Assembly: GCA_045637505.1 (NCBI GenBank)
Contig: JAZTZO010000065.1
Span: 1 to 44,696, forward strand
Source: RGIG4079 sp045637505
GTDB taxonomy: Bacteria; Bacteroidota; Bacteroidia; Bacteroidales; Muribaculaceae
Length of the DNA: 44,696 bases
Direction of reading: 5' to 3'
In this document: positions 33,910 to 42,737 of the stretch, one piece after another
Position numbering within the stretch: the stretch's first letter is position 1
How the letters are laid out: each line of letters starts with the position of its first letter
Made by a program: the position numbers and the translations under genes
The notes under the pieces: model-generated
Databases searched by the model: none
Told to the model about the DNA's origin: nothing
The model's input: only the letters and a program-made list of their open reading frames with translations

Positions 33910-34635
33910 ATGAAAATTTTATATCGTATATATCAGTGCATTGTCATGGTGCCTTTATTGGTGATTTCGACAATTATCACATCTCTTGCAGTAGGTATAG
34001 GTAGTATGCTTGGTGGTGGCCGTTGGTGGGGATTTTATCCTGCGAGCTATTGGGGTAGATTTATCTGCTGGATTACTATGGTAAAGGTGACAGTAACAGG
34101 TAAAGAAAACATCGACCCCAAGAAACCTTATGTGTTTGTGGCTAATCACCAAAGTGCTTATGATATATTTGTTGCTTATGGCTATCTTGGTCATAGTTTC
34201 AGATGGATGATGAAGAAGAGTCTTGAAAAGATTCCATTTGTAGGGTGGAGCTGTAAGCGTGCCGGAATGGTGTTTGTTGATAATTCTTCACCAGCAGCGA
34301 TTAAAGATACAATGGCTAAAGCACGCACACAATTGCAAAAAGATCAGTCGCTTATCGTTTTTCCCGAGGGGTCTCGCTCTTGGGATGGAAAGATGAAACC
34401 ATTCAAGAAAGGTGCATATTTATTGGCCGTACAGTTTGGTTTGCCCATTGTGCCTATTACAATCGATGGTGCATTTGATGTGATGCCACGATTTAAAAAA
34501 TTGCCAAAGTGGGGACATGTTAAATTGACAATCCACAAACCTATTGATATGCCCGAAGGCGGTTATCGTATCAAAACAGTAATGGAGGAATCATATAACA
34601 TAATAAATTCGGCTCTCCCCGAAAAAGATCAATAA
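33910..34635 (+). CDS. plsC: 1-acyl-sn-glycerol-3-phosphate acyltransferase (PlsC family)
   Basis: 241 aa. One N-terminal membrane helix (residues ~10-35) then the acyltransferase domain with the HX4D catalytic motif NHQSAYD (His80, Asp85), the glycerophosphate-binding FPEGSRS (Glu153-Gly154) and LPIVPITIDGA. It adds the second acyl chain in phosphatidic acid synthesis at the inner membrane. Has its own promoter; the SPFH-tail-like gene follows after 28 bases and is probably co-transcribed. Confidence 0.93.
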   Translation: MKILYRIYQCIVMVPLLVISTIITSLAVGIGSMLGGGRWWGFYPASYWGRFICWITMVKVTVTGKENIDPKKPYVFVANHQSAYDIFVAYGYLGHSFRWMMKKSLEKIPFVGWSCKRAGMVFVDNSSPAAIKDTMAKARTQLQKDQSLIVFPEGSRSWDGKMKPFKKGAYLLAVQFGLPIVPITIDGAFDVMPRFKKLPKWGHVKLTIHKPIDMPEGGYRIKTVMEESYNIINSALPEKDQ

Positions 34636-34663
34636 CATATTAACCAATTAAAAATAGAACATT

Positions 34664-35074
34664 ATGAAAAATGGAACATTTATTCAAATCCTAGTATCAA
34701 TAGGAGTTGTTGCTGCAATTATTGTTGGGCTCATGTTTGGCATTCCTAAATACAATGTGTGGCAACAAGAAATGGAAGGTAAAGCCGAAATGGCTCGTGC
34801 CGAGCAAAATAGAATGATTCTTGTAGAAGAGGCCAAGGCTAAATTAGAAGCCGAAAAATTAAATGCACAGGCCGAAATTGAGCGTGCTAAAGGTATGGCT
34901 GAAGCTATGGAAATTGAAAATGGCAAACTCACAAGTACCTACAATCAATATCTTTTTATTCGCACATTAGAAAAAATTTCCGATAAAGGTTCGTTGCCTC
35001 AAATCATCTATATGCCAACCGAAGGTATGGTTCCGGTAATGAATATGAATCAAAATCAAAATCCAAAAGAGTAA
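34664..35074 (+). CDS. Membrane-anchored coiled-coil protein resembling the tail of SPFH/prohibitin proteins
   Basis: 136 aa. Residues 7-28 form one membrane helix. Residues 35-85 are a long Ala/Glu/Lys/Arg coiled coil (KAEMARAEQNRMILVEEAKAKL then AEIERAKGMAEAMEIENGKL), and the end reads LFIRTLEKISDKG then LPQIIYMPTEGMVPV. This matches the C-terminal coiled coil and tail of band-7/SPFH ('membrane protease subunit') proteins, but the SPFH domain itself is absent. The ATG at 34664 is a normal start, so the short form looks genuine rather than truncated. Role unknown; probably a membrane oligomer. Confidence 0.75.
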   Translation: MKNGTFIQILVSIGVVAAIIVGLMFGIPKYNVWQQEMEGKAEMARAEQNRMILVEEAKAKLEAEKLNAQAEIERAKGMAEAMEIENGKLTSTYNQYLFIRTLEKISDKGSLPQIIYMPTEGMVPVMNMNQNQNPKE

Positions 35075-35098
35075 ATAACTCATTTAGATAAACAAAAT

Positions 35099-35131
35099 AA
35101 AGCACCTCAACGATATTCGTTGAGGTGCTTT
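35099..35131. terminator. Bidirectional terminator between convergent genes
   Basis: 15-bp perfect stem (35099-35113 / 35117-35131, core GCACCTCAACGA), three-base loop, T run on the plus strand and A/T-rich flank on the other. It separates the rightward plsC pair from leftward lgt. Confidence 0.88.
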
Positions 35132-35152
35132 TGTGTATGATGAGGTTTGATT

Positions 35153-36025
35153 TTACTTCTTGCGTTTTTTGCTCTCGTCGGGGAATTTGTCGGGGTATTC
35201 GAGAGCGACGCGAGGTCGTTTCATCGCATAGATGATGAGCGCAATGCCAATGAGCACGAAAGGAATGCTTAACCATTGTCCCATGTTGAGTGTCATAGTT
35301 TCTTCCCATGCTACTTGGTTGTTCTTTACAAACTCAATGAGGAAACGAGAGCCAAATACCCACACAAAGAAGATGCCGAGCAATAGCCCTTGGCGCTCTT
35401 GTGCATTCTTTTTCCAATACATCCACATTAATAATCCGAATAGGGCGAAATAGCAAAATGCTTCATATAGTTGGGTGGGGTGTGAGGGAGCTGTGAAGAT
35501 AGGCTCTGCTCCTGCTTGCCATGCACGAATGTTGTCGATAAAGCAGAATGCCCATGGCACATCGGTGGCGTGACCAAAAATCTCATGGTTGAATAGGTTG
35601 CCGAGGCGTATCAATCCGGCTACCATTGCTACAGCTACAGCCAAGCGGTCAAATGTCCATAGCGGATTGCGCTTAGTGGTGAAGCGAGAATATAATATAA
35701 CGGCAATCATAACGCCTATTGTGCCACCATGACTGGCCAATCCTCCTTCCCACACTTTAAATATTTCAATGGGATTTTGTGAATATTGGTCCCATTCATA
35801 GAAGAATACATGACCAAGGCGAGCACCTATGATAGTGCCAAGCATTACCCACACAAGCAATGACCCAAGCCAACTCTCGGGCGCACCTTCGTGTTTAAAT
35901 ATTTTTTCTACAATCTTGTATCCTCCCAAGAAACCAAAGAGGAACATTAACGAATACCATCGAAGTTGAAATGACCCGATTTCAAGCAATATGGGGTCGG
36001 TAGTCCATGTTATGAAGTTAAGCAT
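35153..36025 (-). CDS. lgt: Phosphatidylglycerol-prolipoprotein diacylglyceryl transferase
   Basis: 290 aa, seven membrane helices. Lgt blocks: LRWYSLMFLFGFLGGY near the N-terminus, GARLGHVFFYEWDQY, EGGLASHGGTIG, the RLGNLFNHEIFG signature and HPTQLYEAFCYF. It transfers a diacylglyceryl group to the Cys of lipoprotein precursors. The tail is basic (ESKKRKK). It starts 21 bases after the AGCS symporter stop, so both are on one leftward transcript. Confidence 0.95.
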   Translation of the reverse strand: MLNFITWTTDPILLEIGSFQLRWYSLMFLFGFLGGYKIVEKIFKHEGAPESWLGSLLVWVMLGTIIGARLGHVFFYEWDQYSQNPIEIFKVWEGGLASHGGTIGVMIAVILYSRFTTKRNPLWTFDRLAVAVAMVAGLIRLGNLFNHEIFGHATDVPWAFCFIDNIRAWQAGAEPIFTAPSHPTQLYEAFCYFALFGLLMWMYWKKNAQERQGLLLGIFFVWVFGSRFLIEFVKNNQVAWEETMTLNMGQWLSIPFVLIGIALIIYAMKRPRVALEYPDKFPDESKKRKK

Positions 36026-36046
36026 AATTAATTAAGCTATGATGTT

Positions 36047-37438
36047 CTACGTTTTTATTTGTGAGAAATATTCTTTAGTGGCTTGTTTCACTTTAGGACT
36101 TAATATGAGGATAGCAATCATAGTCGGGAATGCCATGAGTCCATAGAATAAGTCGCATACACCTACTGCAGCCGATAACGGAACAACGGCAAAAACAACA
36201 AGCGACAAGATGAAGAAATAGGTGTAGTATTTTGCGTTTTTAGCGCCAAAGAGGTAGCTGGCGCAACGGTTGCCGTAGAAAGAGTATGAGAACATTGATG
36301 ACATACCAAAACATATTACAATCAACATTAACAAGTATTTCCCTCCAGGGATTGCGTTGCCAAAGGCAGCCATTGCCACTTGAAGACCTTGCACTCCTTC
36401 AACATTAATGTCACCACAAAGTAATATTGCCAATGCAGTGAGTGTGCACACCAAGCCCGAGTCGATGCTTGGTCCCAGCATTGCAACAAGACCTTCGCGC
36501 ACAGGTTGGTCATTTCGTGAAGCACCATGCATGATTGAGGCAGTTCCCACGCCGGCATCGTTTACTAATGCAGCTCGGCGAGCGCCTATAAGTGCAATAC
36601 CTATCAATCCTCCCCATCCGGCTTTTAGACTGAATGCCTCGCGGAAAATGCTTGCAAACACCTCGGGAACATCTCCTATGTGAGTGACAATGATATATAG
36701 CACCATTAAAAAATAGGCTCCCACCATAAATGGTACGAGCACGGTGGCCACATTGGCAATGCGCTTGATGCCACCAAGTACTACAAGAGCAACGATAGAT
36801 GCTATAGTGATGCCAAATATGAGTTTAAACGAGTGAAGATTATCAAGAGATGTGAACGAAGAGATAGCTGAAAGGAAATCGCTACCAGCAATCCACTCGG
36901 GAGTGGTGAATGTGGCAACAGCACCCTCGGCAAGCTGATTGGCATTCATGATACACATAGTGCCAAACATACCAGCAACGGCAAAAAATGTTGCCATAGG
37001 TTTCCATTTCATACCCAATCCGCGCTCAATAATATACATAGGTCCACCTTGAGGGTTTCCTTGGTCATCTTTTCCCTTATACATAATAGCGAGTACACCT
37101 TCGTGATATTTTGTACACATTCCCACAAGGGCGCTCACCCATAGCCAAAAAATTGCTCCGGGGCCTCCCATTACTAATGCAATTGATACACCGGCAATGT
37201 TGCCAAGGCCCACTGTGGCTGCAACAACCGAGGCAAGGGCTTGGGCCGAACTGATTTGCCCGTTTTTCGCATCGCTTTTGGCGCGAAGGGCTGCAAGCGC
37301 ATAGGGTAGGCGACGAATAGAGACTGCTCCCGAATATATGAAGAGAAACAATCCACCACCTATGAGTGTGAAAAACATTGGGTAGCCACACACAAAGTCG
37401 GCGATTGTAGTGATGAAATTTCCTATTGATTCAAGCAT
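36047..37438 (-). CDS. Alanine/glycine:cation symporter (AGCS) family transporter
   Basis: 463 aa, about ten helices. Family blocks: TVGLGNIAGVSIALVMGGPGAIFWLW near residue 70-100, KYHEGVLAIMYK, GGPMYIIERGLG and the signature ARRAALVNDAGVGTASIMHGAS. The signature differs from the other copy in this window (NEAGEGSAPN there, NDAGVGTASI here), so the two probably carry different substrates or belong to separate subfamilies. Has its own promoter; lgt follows. Confidence 0.92.
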   Translation of the reverse strand: MLESIGNFITTIADFVCGYPMFFTLIGGGLFLFIYSGAVSIRRLPYALAALRAKSDAKNGQISSAQALASVVAATVGLGNIAGVSIALVMGGPGAIFWLWVSALVGMCTKYHEGVLAIMYKGKDDQGNPQGGPMYIIERGLGMKWKPMATFFAVAGMFGTMCIMNANQLAEGAVATFTTPEWIAGSDFLSAISSFTSLDNLHSFKLIFGITIASIVALVVLGGIKRIANVATVLVPFMVGAYFLMVLYIIVTHIGDVPEVFASIFREAFSLKAGWGGLIGIALIGARRAALVNDAGVGTASIMHGASRNDQPVREGLVAMLGPSIDSGLVCTLTALAILLCGDINVEGVQGLQVAMAAFGNAIPGGKYLLMLIVICFGMSSMFSYSFYGNRCASYLFGAKNAKYYTYFFILSLVVFAVVPLSAAVGVCDLFYGLMAFPTMIAILILSPKVKQATKEYFSQIKT

Positions 37439-37487
37439 TATGTGATTGGTATATGTGATAATAAATCACTAATTTTTAAATATTCTA

Positions 37488-37519
37488 CAAATTTACATCA
37501 TATCCCATCAACCTGCAAA
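37488..37519 (-). promoter_or_regulatory. Promoter of the AGCS-lgt operon
   Basis: On the minus strand TTTG (37519-37516), 20-base spacer, TAAATTTG (37495-37488), 49 bases before the ATG at 37438. Full Bacteroidetes consensus. Confidence 0.75.
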
Positions 37520-37561
37520 TTATATATGCTGCGTTTTGATTATTTTACATATTAAAAACGA

Positions 37562-37588
37562 TGGCTTGCTATTTATTTTAGCAAGCCA
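37562..37588 (-). terminator. Terminator after the Na/Pi cotransporter gene
   Basis: 10-bp perfect stem (TGGCTTGCTA 37562-37571 / TAGCAAGCCA 37579-37588), seven-base loop; on the minus strand TCGTTTTTAA follows. 25 bases past the stop. Confidence 0.85.
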
Positions 37589-37613
37589 CCGATAAAGTAG
37601 ATGAGAATAAATA

Positions 37614-39350
37614 CTATCGTTGAGCAAATGCGCTCTCTAAATCTTGTGATATATTGATTAAGAAATCGCCCATTCGTTCAAGTTGATTTATAACATCGAT
37701 ATAGTAAACACTTGTTTGGTAATTTTTCACATTGTGTTCGATGTCTTCAATCTCAGCATCGCGAAGATTGCTTCGTGGGTTGTTAATGCACTCTTCGGCA
37801 TTGTAAGCATTTGAAATTTCGGTGAGGTTGCCTTTATGTGCAGCAATAAGATTGTCGATCATCACATCATAAGCATTATCGACAGCTTCTATCATGTTGT
37901 TTATCTTGTTGAGAGTATCATCATCGAATGTCTTATTGTGAATATTGCGGCGTGAAAGAATGCGACTGATAGCCTCACCCGAGTCGCCGAGTGATTCTAA
38001 TTCACCAATAATCTTATACATTGCCTTGATGCGTTTTGAAGACTCTTCGCTGATGTCTCCTGCCGATACTGCATTAAGGAATGCTGCAATTTCATATTCT
38101 ATGCGGTCAGAGATTTCTTCATATTTCACCAGTTTGTTTCGTAATTCTTCAAATTTGTCGCGATTGCGCTCTTCAACCGCAGCTTTGGCATATCCAAGAC
38201 CTTTTTTAGAGATTTGGGCAAAATGGATAATTTCGTCAAATGCTTGTTCGGTAGCAAGTTCGGCTGTAGCAATAGGACCTGCAGTAATGTATTTTAGGCG
38301 GAATACCTCTTGCTCTTGGTTTTTAGGTGATTTGATAATTATCACGACAAGTTTTTCAATATATTTGATAAACCACACTAATATAAAGGTGTTGATAGAA
38401 TTAAATAAAGTGTGGAGCATTGAAAGCCCATATAAAGCAGCTACTCCTTCGGGCGAATTGGGCGAACTAATTACAAAACCATCGGAGGCGGGATTAGGAA
38501 GCCCAAAAATCACTTCGGTGATTTTTCCCACAAGGGCAAGGAATGGTGTAAATAAAATCAATGCCCATATAACCCCAAATACATTGAATATAGTGTGTGA
38601 CATTGCTGCTCTTTTGGCTTGAGTGTTGCCAACTGATGCAGCGATGTTGGCAGTAATGGTTGTACCTATGTTTTCGCCTAATACCATTGCGCATGCCATG
38701 TTAAACGGAATCCAACCCATGCTGAGCATAATGAGTGTAATGGCCATTGTTGCCGACGATGATTGAAGCACGAGTGTCAATACAGTGCCGAATGCGAGGA
38801 ATATAAGCACCGAAGTAAAGCCGTAACTTGACCATGTTTTTACAAAGTCCAAAACCTCGGGAGTGCTATTTAGGTCGGGAACTGATTCCTTCATGAATGA
38901 TAGACCAAGGAATAATAGACAAAATCCAACGATGAGTTCGCCTATATTTTGATGCTGATTCTTTTTTGAGTTAGAGAATAAAAAACCAAACATCATCAAT
39001 GGGACTGCAAGGATGGATATGTCGGCTTTGAATCCCAACCACGACACAAGCCATGCAGTAACGGTAGTGCCTATGTTGGCCCCCATAATCACGCCTATGG
39101 CTTGTCCCAATGATAGAAGTCCAGCGTTGACAAAGCTCACAACCATTACTGTTGTTGCCGATGACGATTGTATGATTGATGTGATGCCGAGACCTGTCAT
39201 TACTCCCTTGAATGGGTTGGAGGTCATTGCCGAAAGGAAACTGCGAAGTTTGTCGCCCGATGCCTTTTGAAGCCCCGAACTCATTAAGTTCATGCCATAT
39301 AGGAACATACCCAATGCTCCTAAAAGAGTAAATATTTGAAAAAAGTCCAT
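37614..39350 (-). CDS. Na/Pi cotransporter family protein with PhoU-like tail
   Basis: 578 aa. The N-terminal ~320 residues are the Na+/phosphate symporter domain with two inverted repeats, each with the QSSSAT motif (IIQSSSATTVMVVSFVNAG and VLQSSSATMAITLIMLSMG) and the GANIGTT / GENIGTT partners. Residues ~370-578 are helical and PhoU-like. This NptA/YjbB-type arrangement moves phosphate with Na+, in some members outward. The start follows the stop of the 150-aa membrane protein by 7 bases, so the two form one unit. No pho regulatory genes are nearby. Confidence 0.92.
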   Translation of the reverse strand: MDFFQIFTLLGALGMFLYGMNLMSSGLQKASGDKLRSFLSAMTSNPFKGVMTGLGITSIIQSSSATTVMVVSFVNAGLLSLGQAIGVIMGANIGTTVTAWLVSWLGFKADISILAVPLMMFGFLFSNSKKNQHQNIGELIVGFCLLFLGLSFMKESVPDLNSTPEVLDFVKTWSSYGFTSVLIFLAFGTVLTLVLQSSSATMAITLIMLSMGWIPFNMACAMVLGENIGTTITANIAASVGNTQAKRAAMSHTIFNVFGVIWALILFTPFLALVGKITEVIFGLPNPASDGFVISSPNSPEGVAALYGLSMLHTLFNSINTFILVWFIKYIEKLVVIIIKSPKNQEQEVFRLKYITAGPIATAELATEQAFDEIIHFAQISKKGLGYAKAAVEERNRDKFEELRNKLVKYEEISDRIEYEIAAFLNAVSAGDISEESSKRIKAMYKIIGELESLGDSGEAISRILSRRNIHNKTFDDDTLNKINNMIEAVDNAYDVMIDNLIAAHKGNLTEISNAYNAEECINNPRSNLRDAEIEDIEHNVKNYQTSVYYIDVINQLERMGDFLINISQDLESAFAQR

Positions 39351-39357
39351 AAAAATT

Positions 39358-39810
39358 CTATTTAGAAGTAATTAGTCGTTCTATTTTATCTGTCCCATAT
39401 TCATAAATTTGTGAACATGGTTCATATTGGTTGGCTGAATATTCAAAAAGTTGAAGATAGGCTTTATTAATTTGGTTGTTGTAGTAAATGTATAATCTCA
39501 ATGATTGAGCATTTCCTTCTCGTGTTAAATCTATATTTTCGGGATGAGAGCCAAGTGCTGATAATAATGCTCCTTTCATGTCCATAGGAAACAAGAATTG
39601 TTTTCTATGGAATTTTTCACCCGAATGAAAGTGTTTATATGAGGACTTTAATGTAAAAGCGAGTGTGATGCCAATTATAATTAGAGTAAAACCTCCAATA
39701 TTTGCATTTGTTCCAATGGGTAATATTGCAAAAATGCAACCAACTAAAATTATTAGTGAGAATATAATAATGTCTTTAAGAGAGCGAGTTTTGATAAATT
39801 TCTTTTCCAT
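39358..39810 (-). CDS. Hypothetical two-helix membrane protein
   Basis: 150 aa. A basic N-terminus precedes two membrane segments (IIIFSLIILVGCIFAILPIG and IGGFTLIIIGITLAFTL) and a ~90-residue soluble domain (FLFPMDMKGALLSALGSHP ... YEYGTDKIERLITSK). I do not recognise it. It is encoded 7 bases before the Na/Pi cotransporter, and its ATG directly abuts the left arm of the 130-base inverted-repeat element, so its promoter must lie within that element. Confidence 0.75.
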   Translation of the reverse strand: MEKKFIKTRSLKDIIIFSLIILVGCIFAILPIGTNANIGGFTLIIIGITLAFTLKSSYKHFHSGEKFHRKQFLFPMDMKGALLSALGSHPENIDLTREGNAQSLRLYIYYNNQINKAYLQLFEYSANQYEPCSQIYEYGTDKIERLITSK

Positions 39811-39940
39811 TTGTTATTTAGTATTTCAAATTAAATATGTGATTATGCGTGAGTTGTAGCATAACAACTCATGTGAAATAGTCCCCAAATAAGGGCTACT
39901 TCACATAAAATATTATTTGAAATAAAATACTAAATAACAA
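39811..39940. repeat. 130-base element with 16-bp terminal inverted repeats and two inner hairpins
   Basis: Terminal arms TTGTTATTTAGTATTT (39811-39826) and its exact reverse complement (39925-39940). Inside are GAGTTGT/ACAACTC (39851-39857 / 39864-39870) and ATGTGAAATAGTCCC/GGGCTACTTCACAT (39871-39885 / 39893-39906, imperfect). The right arm supplies the stop codon (39932-39930, minus strand) of the 129-aa gene; the left arm touches the ATG of the 150-aa gene. No target duplication is obvious. It could be a MITE-like insertion, or simply an unusually structured terminator-promoter segment. Confidence 0.5.
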
Positions 39941-40319
39941 GTTTACCAAGGCTAATCAATCGATGAAAAGGCCTAGTAAACGAGTAATGGATAATAAGGT
40001 TTTTTTGTTGAGAATAGTTCCTTTTGTCCAGACCGTCAATTCGGCTGGCTTTGATTGCTTTAAATTGATTGTTGTGGAAACAATTGCTCCTTTTGGATGT
40101 GTTTTGTAATCGAAGGGCACTTGTGGGAGAGGGTTGGTTAGGAAGTCTTGCTTCAAAATCACATGTTGAGCAATCGTCAATATTTGCGGCGTTTTCGGTA
40201 GATGAATCAATGGTATAATCATCTGTGATAGTTGATTCTACCAATTCAAATCCATTAATAAAAGCTGCTGCAATTATAATGGGGATTATAAATCTAAAAA
40301 GATTTTTTACCGTTAACAA
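39930..40319 (-). CDS. Hypothetical small exported protein
   Basis: 129 aa. An N-terminal hydrophobic segment (NLFRFIIPIIIAAAFINGFELV) looks like a signal anchor. The rest is polar with four Cys, two close together (IDDCSTCDFEARLP), and a basic C-terminal part ending FHRLISLGKLVI. I do not recognise it; Bacteroides have many small exported proteins of this style. On the minus strand TATCTTTG (40352-40345) sits 26 bases before the ATG. The last codons lie in the right arm of the inverted-repeat element, so the original C-terminus may have been replaced. Confidence 0.6.
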   Translation of the reverse strand: MLTVKNLFRFIIPIIIAAAFINGFELVESTITDDYTIDSSTENAANIDDCSTCDFEARLPNQPSPTSALRLQNTSKRSNCFHNNQFKAIKASRIDGLDKRNYSQQKNLIIHYSFTRPFHRLISLGKLVI

Positions 40320-40344
40320 ATATTGTCTTGTTATAAATTCTATA

Positions 40345-40352
40345 CAAAGATA
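40345..40352 (-). promoter_or_regulatory. -7 promoter element (TATCTTTG) for the 129-aa gene
   Basis: On the minus strand TATCTTTG, 26 bases before the ATG at 40319; an ATTG about 20 bases further upstream could serve as a weak -33. Confidence 0.5.
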
Positions 40353-40416
40353 GTGCGTTTATGTTGAATAAACAATATTGGTAATAATAAAACAACCATA
40401 AGCGAGAAAAAGTTGA

Positions 40417-40444
40417 GGCGATATATCCCCTTTGATATATCGCC
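40417..40444 (-). terminator. Terminator after ddh
   Basis: 11-bp perfect stem (GGCGATATATC 40417-40427 / GATATATCGCC 40434-40444), six-base loop; TCAACTTTTTC follows on the minus strand. 30 bases past the stop. Confidence 0.85.
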
Positions 40445-40474
40445 ATAGAATCTTAAATATTAAGTATTAAATCT

Positions 40475-41371
40475 TTATACGAGATGTGCGATGAGATTGT
40501 CGCGATCGCCTGGGAGTAGGTCAATGACAGGGATTTCTATCATTGTGTATGCTCCAGGTTTTTGCACCATAGAGGCACGAGCCACGCTCACGAGCATTTG
40601 TGCTGTGAGAGCAGGGTTGTTGATGCTCATATTGAATTCAAATCGTTGGTTTTGAGTTTTACCCGATACGCCTTTGCGCACCATGTTCACGCCGTGTCCC
40701 ATATCTTTCACCTCATCGACCGATTCTACTTGCATCACATGAGTTTCATCATTCACAAAGTAAGGGTCTTCTTTAACTGCTTTAGCTACTTGGTCGAGCG
40801 AATAGCCATCTTCAAGTTCTACATACACCATGCGACGGTGAATACCAGTTCCCAATGGAATTGTCATCGAAAGGGCATTTTTTACTCCCTCTTTTGATTT
40901 CACACACACGGTGTGCCCCATGCTCATGCCAGGACCAAAGTTGGTATAGGTCAATCCTTTGGGTGCTGCTGCTTGAAGCAAAGTTCTCACCACCGAGTCG
41001 CTACCTGGATCCCAACCAGCTGAAATGATTGCAACAGTACCGTTGGCTTGCGCAACTGCGTTTAGGCTCTTGCGTAGGTCAACGATGCCTGTGTGGATGT
41101 CAAAGCTATCAACCGTGTTGATACCTTTAGCAAGATATTCCACCGCATATTTTTCAACCTCACGAGTGGGAGTGCAAAGGATTGCAACATCAACTTTTTC
41201 AAGTTGGTCGATATTGGTTACAACATCGTATCCGTTTAATTCAGTAGGGATATTGTTTACACTACGACGCACTACACCTGCAACTTCAAAGTCGGGCGCT
41301 GTTTCAAGTGCATCGAGCACAAATTTTCCAATATTACCATATCCAACAATGGCAGCTCTAATCTTTTTCAT
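40475..41371 (-). CDS. ddh: meso-Diaminopimelate D-dehydrogenase
   Basis: 298 aa, the family's usual length. NADP-binding Rossmann start AAIVGYGNIGKFVLDAL (glycines at 10-15) and VVRR. The dehydrogenase-specific blocks follow: VDSFDIHTGI, ISAGWDPGSDSVVR at ~117-130, NFGPGMSMGHT at ~144-153, and the end IDLLPGDRDNLIAHLV. It makes meso-diaminopimelate from tetrahydrodipicolinate in one step with ammonia and NADPH, feeding peptidoglycan and lysine. Single gene with its own terminator; no TAnnTTTG element is found in the gap to ackA. Confidence 0.93.
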   Translation of the reverse strand: MKKIRAAIVGYGNIGKFVLDALETAPDFEVAGVVRRSVNNIPTELNGYDVVTNIDQLEKVDVAILCTPTREVEKYAVEYLAKGINTVDSFDIHTGIVDLRKSLNAVAQANGTVAIISAGWDPGSDSVVRTLLQAAAPKGLTYTNFGPGMSMGHTVCVKSKEGVKNALSMTIPLGTGIHRRMVYVELEDGYSLDQVAKAVKEDPYFVNDETHVMQVESVDEVKDMGHGVNMVRKGVSGKTQNQRFEFNMSINNPALTAQMLVSVARASMVQKPGAYTMIEIPVIDLLPGDRDNLIAHLV

Positions 41372-41431
41372 ATATACTTATGTGTTGTAGATTTTCTTTG
41401 AATTTTAGTGATTTTAATCCCCTATAGCGTT

Positions 41432-41475
41432 GCTTTGCTCCCTCTAATTTATGATAAATGAGAGGGAGAGCAAGC
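41432..41475 (-). terminator. Probable terminator of the pta-ackA operon
   Basis: GCTTTGCTCCCTCT (41432-41445) pairs with AGAGGGAGAGCAAGC (41461-41475) with a small bulge, beginning 17 bases past the ackA stop on the minus strand. No T run follows, so it may act as an mRNA-end stabiliser. Confidence 0.55.
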
Positions 41476-41491
41476 TTATGATTTATTGATA

Positions 41492-42703
41492 TTATTCAGG
41501 TTGACGGCCATTAACGATTGCCTCGGTGTCGCGAGCAATCATTAATTCTTCATCGGTAGGAATTACAACAACCTTAACCTTTGATTCGGGAGTTGAAACT
41601 ACAGTTTCTGTACCGCGAATCTTGGCATTAAGTTCTTTGTCGATTTCTACACCCATGAAGCCGAGTGGCGCACACACATTTTCACGCACACCTGTTTGGT
41701 TTTCGCCTACACCACCAGTGAATACGATGATGTCAACGCCACCCATTTCGGCTGCATATGCACCAACATATTTGATAATGCGTTGTTCATACATTGCCAA
41801 TGCTAATTGTGCACGCTCAACACCAGCGATGTCGGCAGCTTCGATTTCGCGCATGTCTGACGAAATTTCCGATACACCAGCAACACCACTATCTTTGTTG
41901 ATGATGTTTTGCATTTGCGCAGGAGAGAGATTGTGTTTAGCCATCAAGAATGTCAACGCGCCTGGGTCGATATCACCAACGCGAGTACCCATCATAAGCC
42001 CTTCGGTAGGAGTCAAGCCCATTGAAGTGTCAACGCTTTTGCCGTTAAGGACTGCAGTGATTGAACCACCATTACCCACATGGCAAGTGATGATTTTTTG
42101 TTCCTTAATATCTACGCCAAGGAATTCACACACGCGTTGTGAAACATAGCGATGACTTGTGCCGTGGAAACCATAGCGACGCACACCATCTTCGGCATAA
42201 TATTTATATGGAAGAGCATACATGTATGATTTAGCAGGCATTGTTTGGTGGAATGCTGTGTCAAATACGCCCACTTGAGGCACATTAGGCATCAACGCTG
42301 TGATAGCTTCAATACCAGTCATGTTAGCTGGGTTGTGAAGAGGAGCGATGTCGTAGCATTCTTTAATCATTGCTTTTACATCATCATCAATGAGCACGCT
42401 CTTGTTGAATTTTTCACCACCATGCACTACGCGATGACCCACTGCATCGATTTCATCATAACTCTTAATGCAACCTTCTTTTTCATCGGTAAGGTTGTTG
42501 AGAATAGCCGAAACTGCACCATTGTGGTCAATATGACCGAGTGCTACGGTTTCTTTCGAACCATCAGCACGTTTAAATTTCAAGAAACCATCTTCAAGAC
42601 CGATGCGTTCTACACCACCTTCAGCGAGAGTATTGTTGTCGGCAGTTTCGATGAGTTTATATTTTACAGAACTACTACCGCAGTTTAATACAAGAATTTT
42701 CAT
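41492..42703 (-). CDS. ackA: Acetate kinase
   Basis: 403 aa. N-terminal phosphate block ILVLNCGSSSVKYKL; GHRVVHGGEKF near residue 87; FDTAFHQTMP near 147, with the catalytic Asp; GFHGTSHRYVS; CHVGNGGSITAV; and the C-terminal FTGGVGENQ nucleotide block. It converts acetyl phosphate and ADP to acetate and ATP, paired with Pta upstream (gap 34 bases). This is the main acetate and ATP route from acetyl-CoA in fermenting Bacteroidales. Biased codon use. Confidence 0.97.
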   Translation of the reverse strand: MKILVLNCGSSSVKYKLIETADNNTLAEGGVERIGLEDGFLKFKRADGSKETVALGHIDHNGAVSAILNNLTDEKEGCIKSYDEIDAVGHRVVHGGEKFNKSVLIDDDVKAMIKECYDIAPLHNPANMTGIEAITALMPNVPQVGVFDTAFHQTMPAKSYMYALPYKYYAEDGVRRYGFHGTSHRYVSQRVCEFLGVDIKEQKIITCHVGNGGSITAVLNGKSVDTSMGLTPTEGLMMGTRVGDIDPGALTFLMAKHNLSPAQMQNIINKDSGVAGVSEISSDMREIEAADIAGVERAQLALAMYEQRIIKYVGAYAAEMGGVDIIVFTGGVGENQTGVRENVCAPLGFMGVEIDKELNAKIRGTETVVSTPESKVKVVVIPTDEELMIARDTEAIVNGRQPE

Positions 42704-42737
42704 GATTAAAATGTTTTAAAGATATTTTTTGATGAGA

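Noticed and set aside
37945..38622. 225-codon plus-strand frame inside the Na/Pi cotransporter gene
   Set aside because: Antisense of a well-supported gene; low-complexity Ser/Ile composition.
41526..42149. 207-codon plus-strand frame inside ackA
   Set aside because: Ser/Pro/Thr-rich antisense shadow of ackA.
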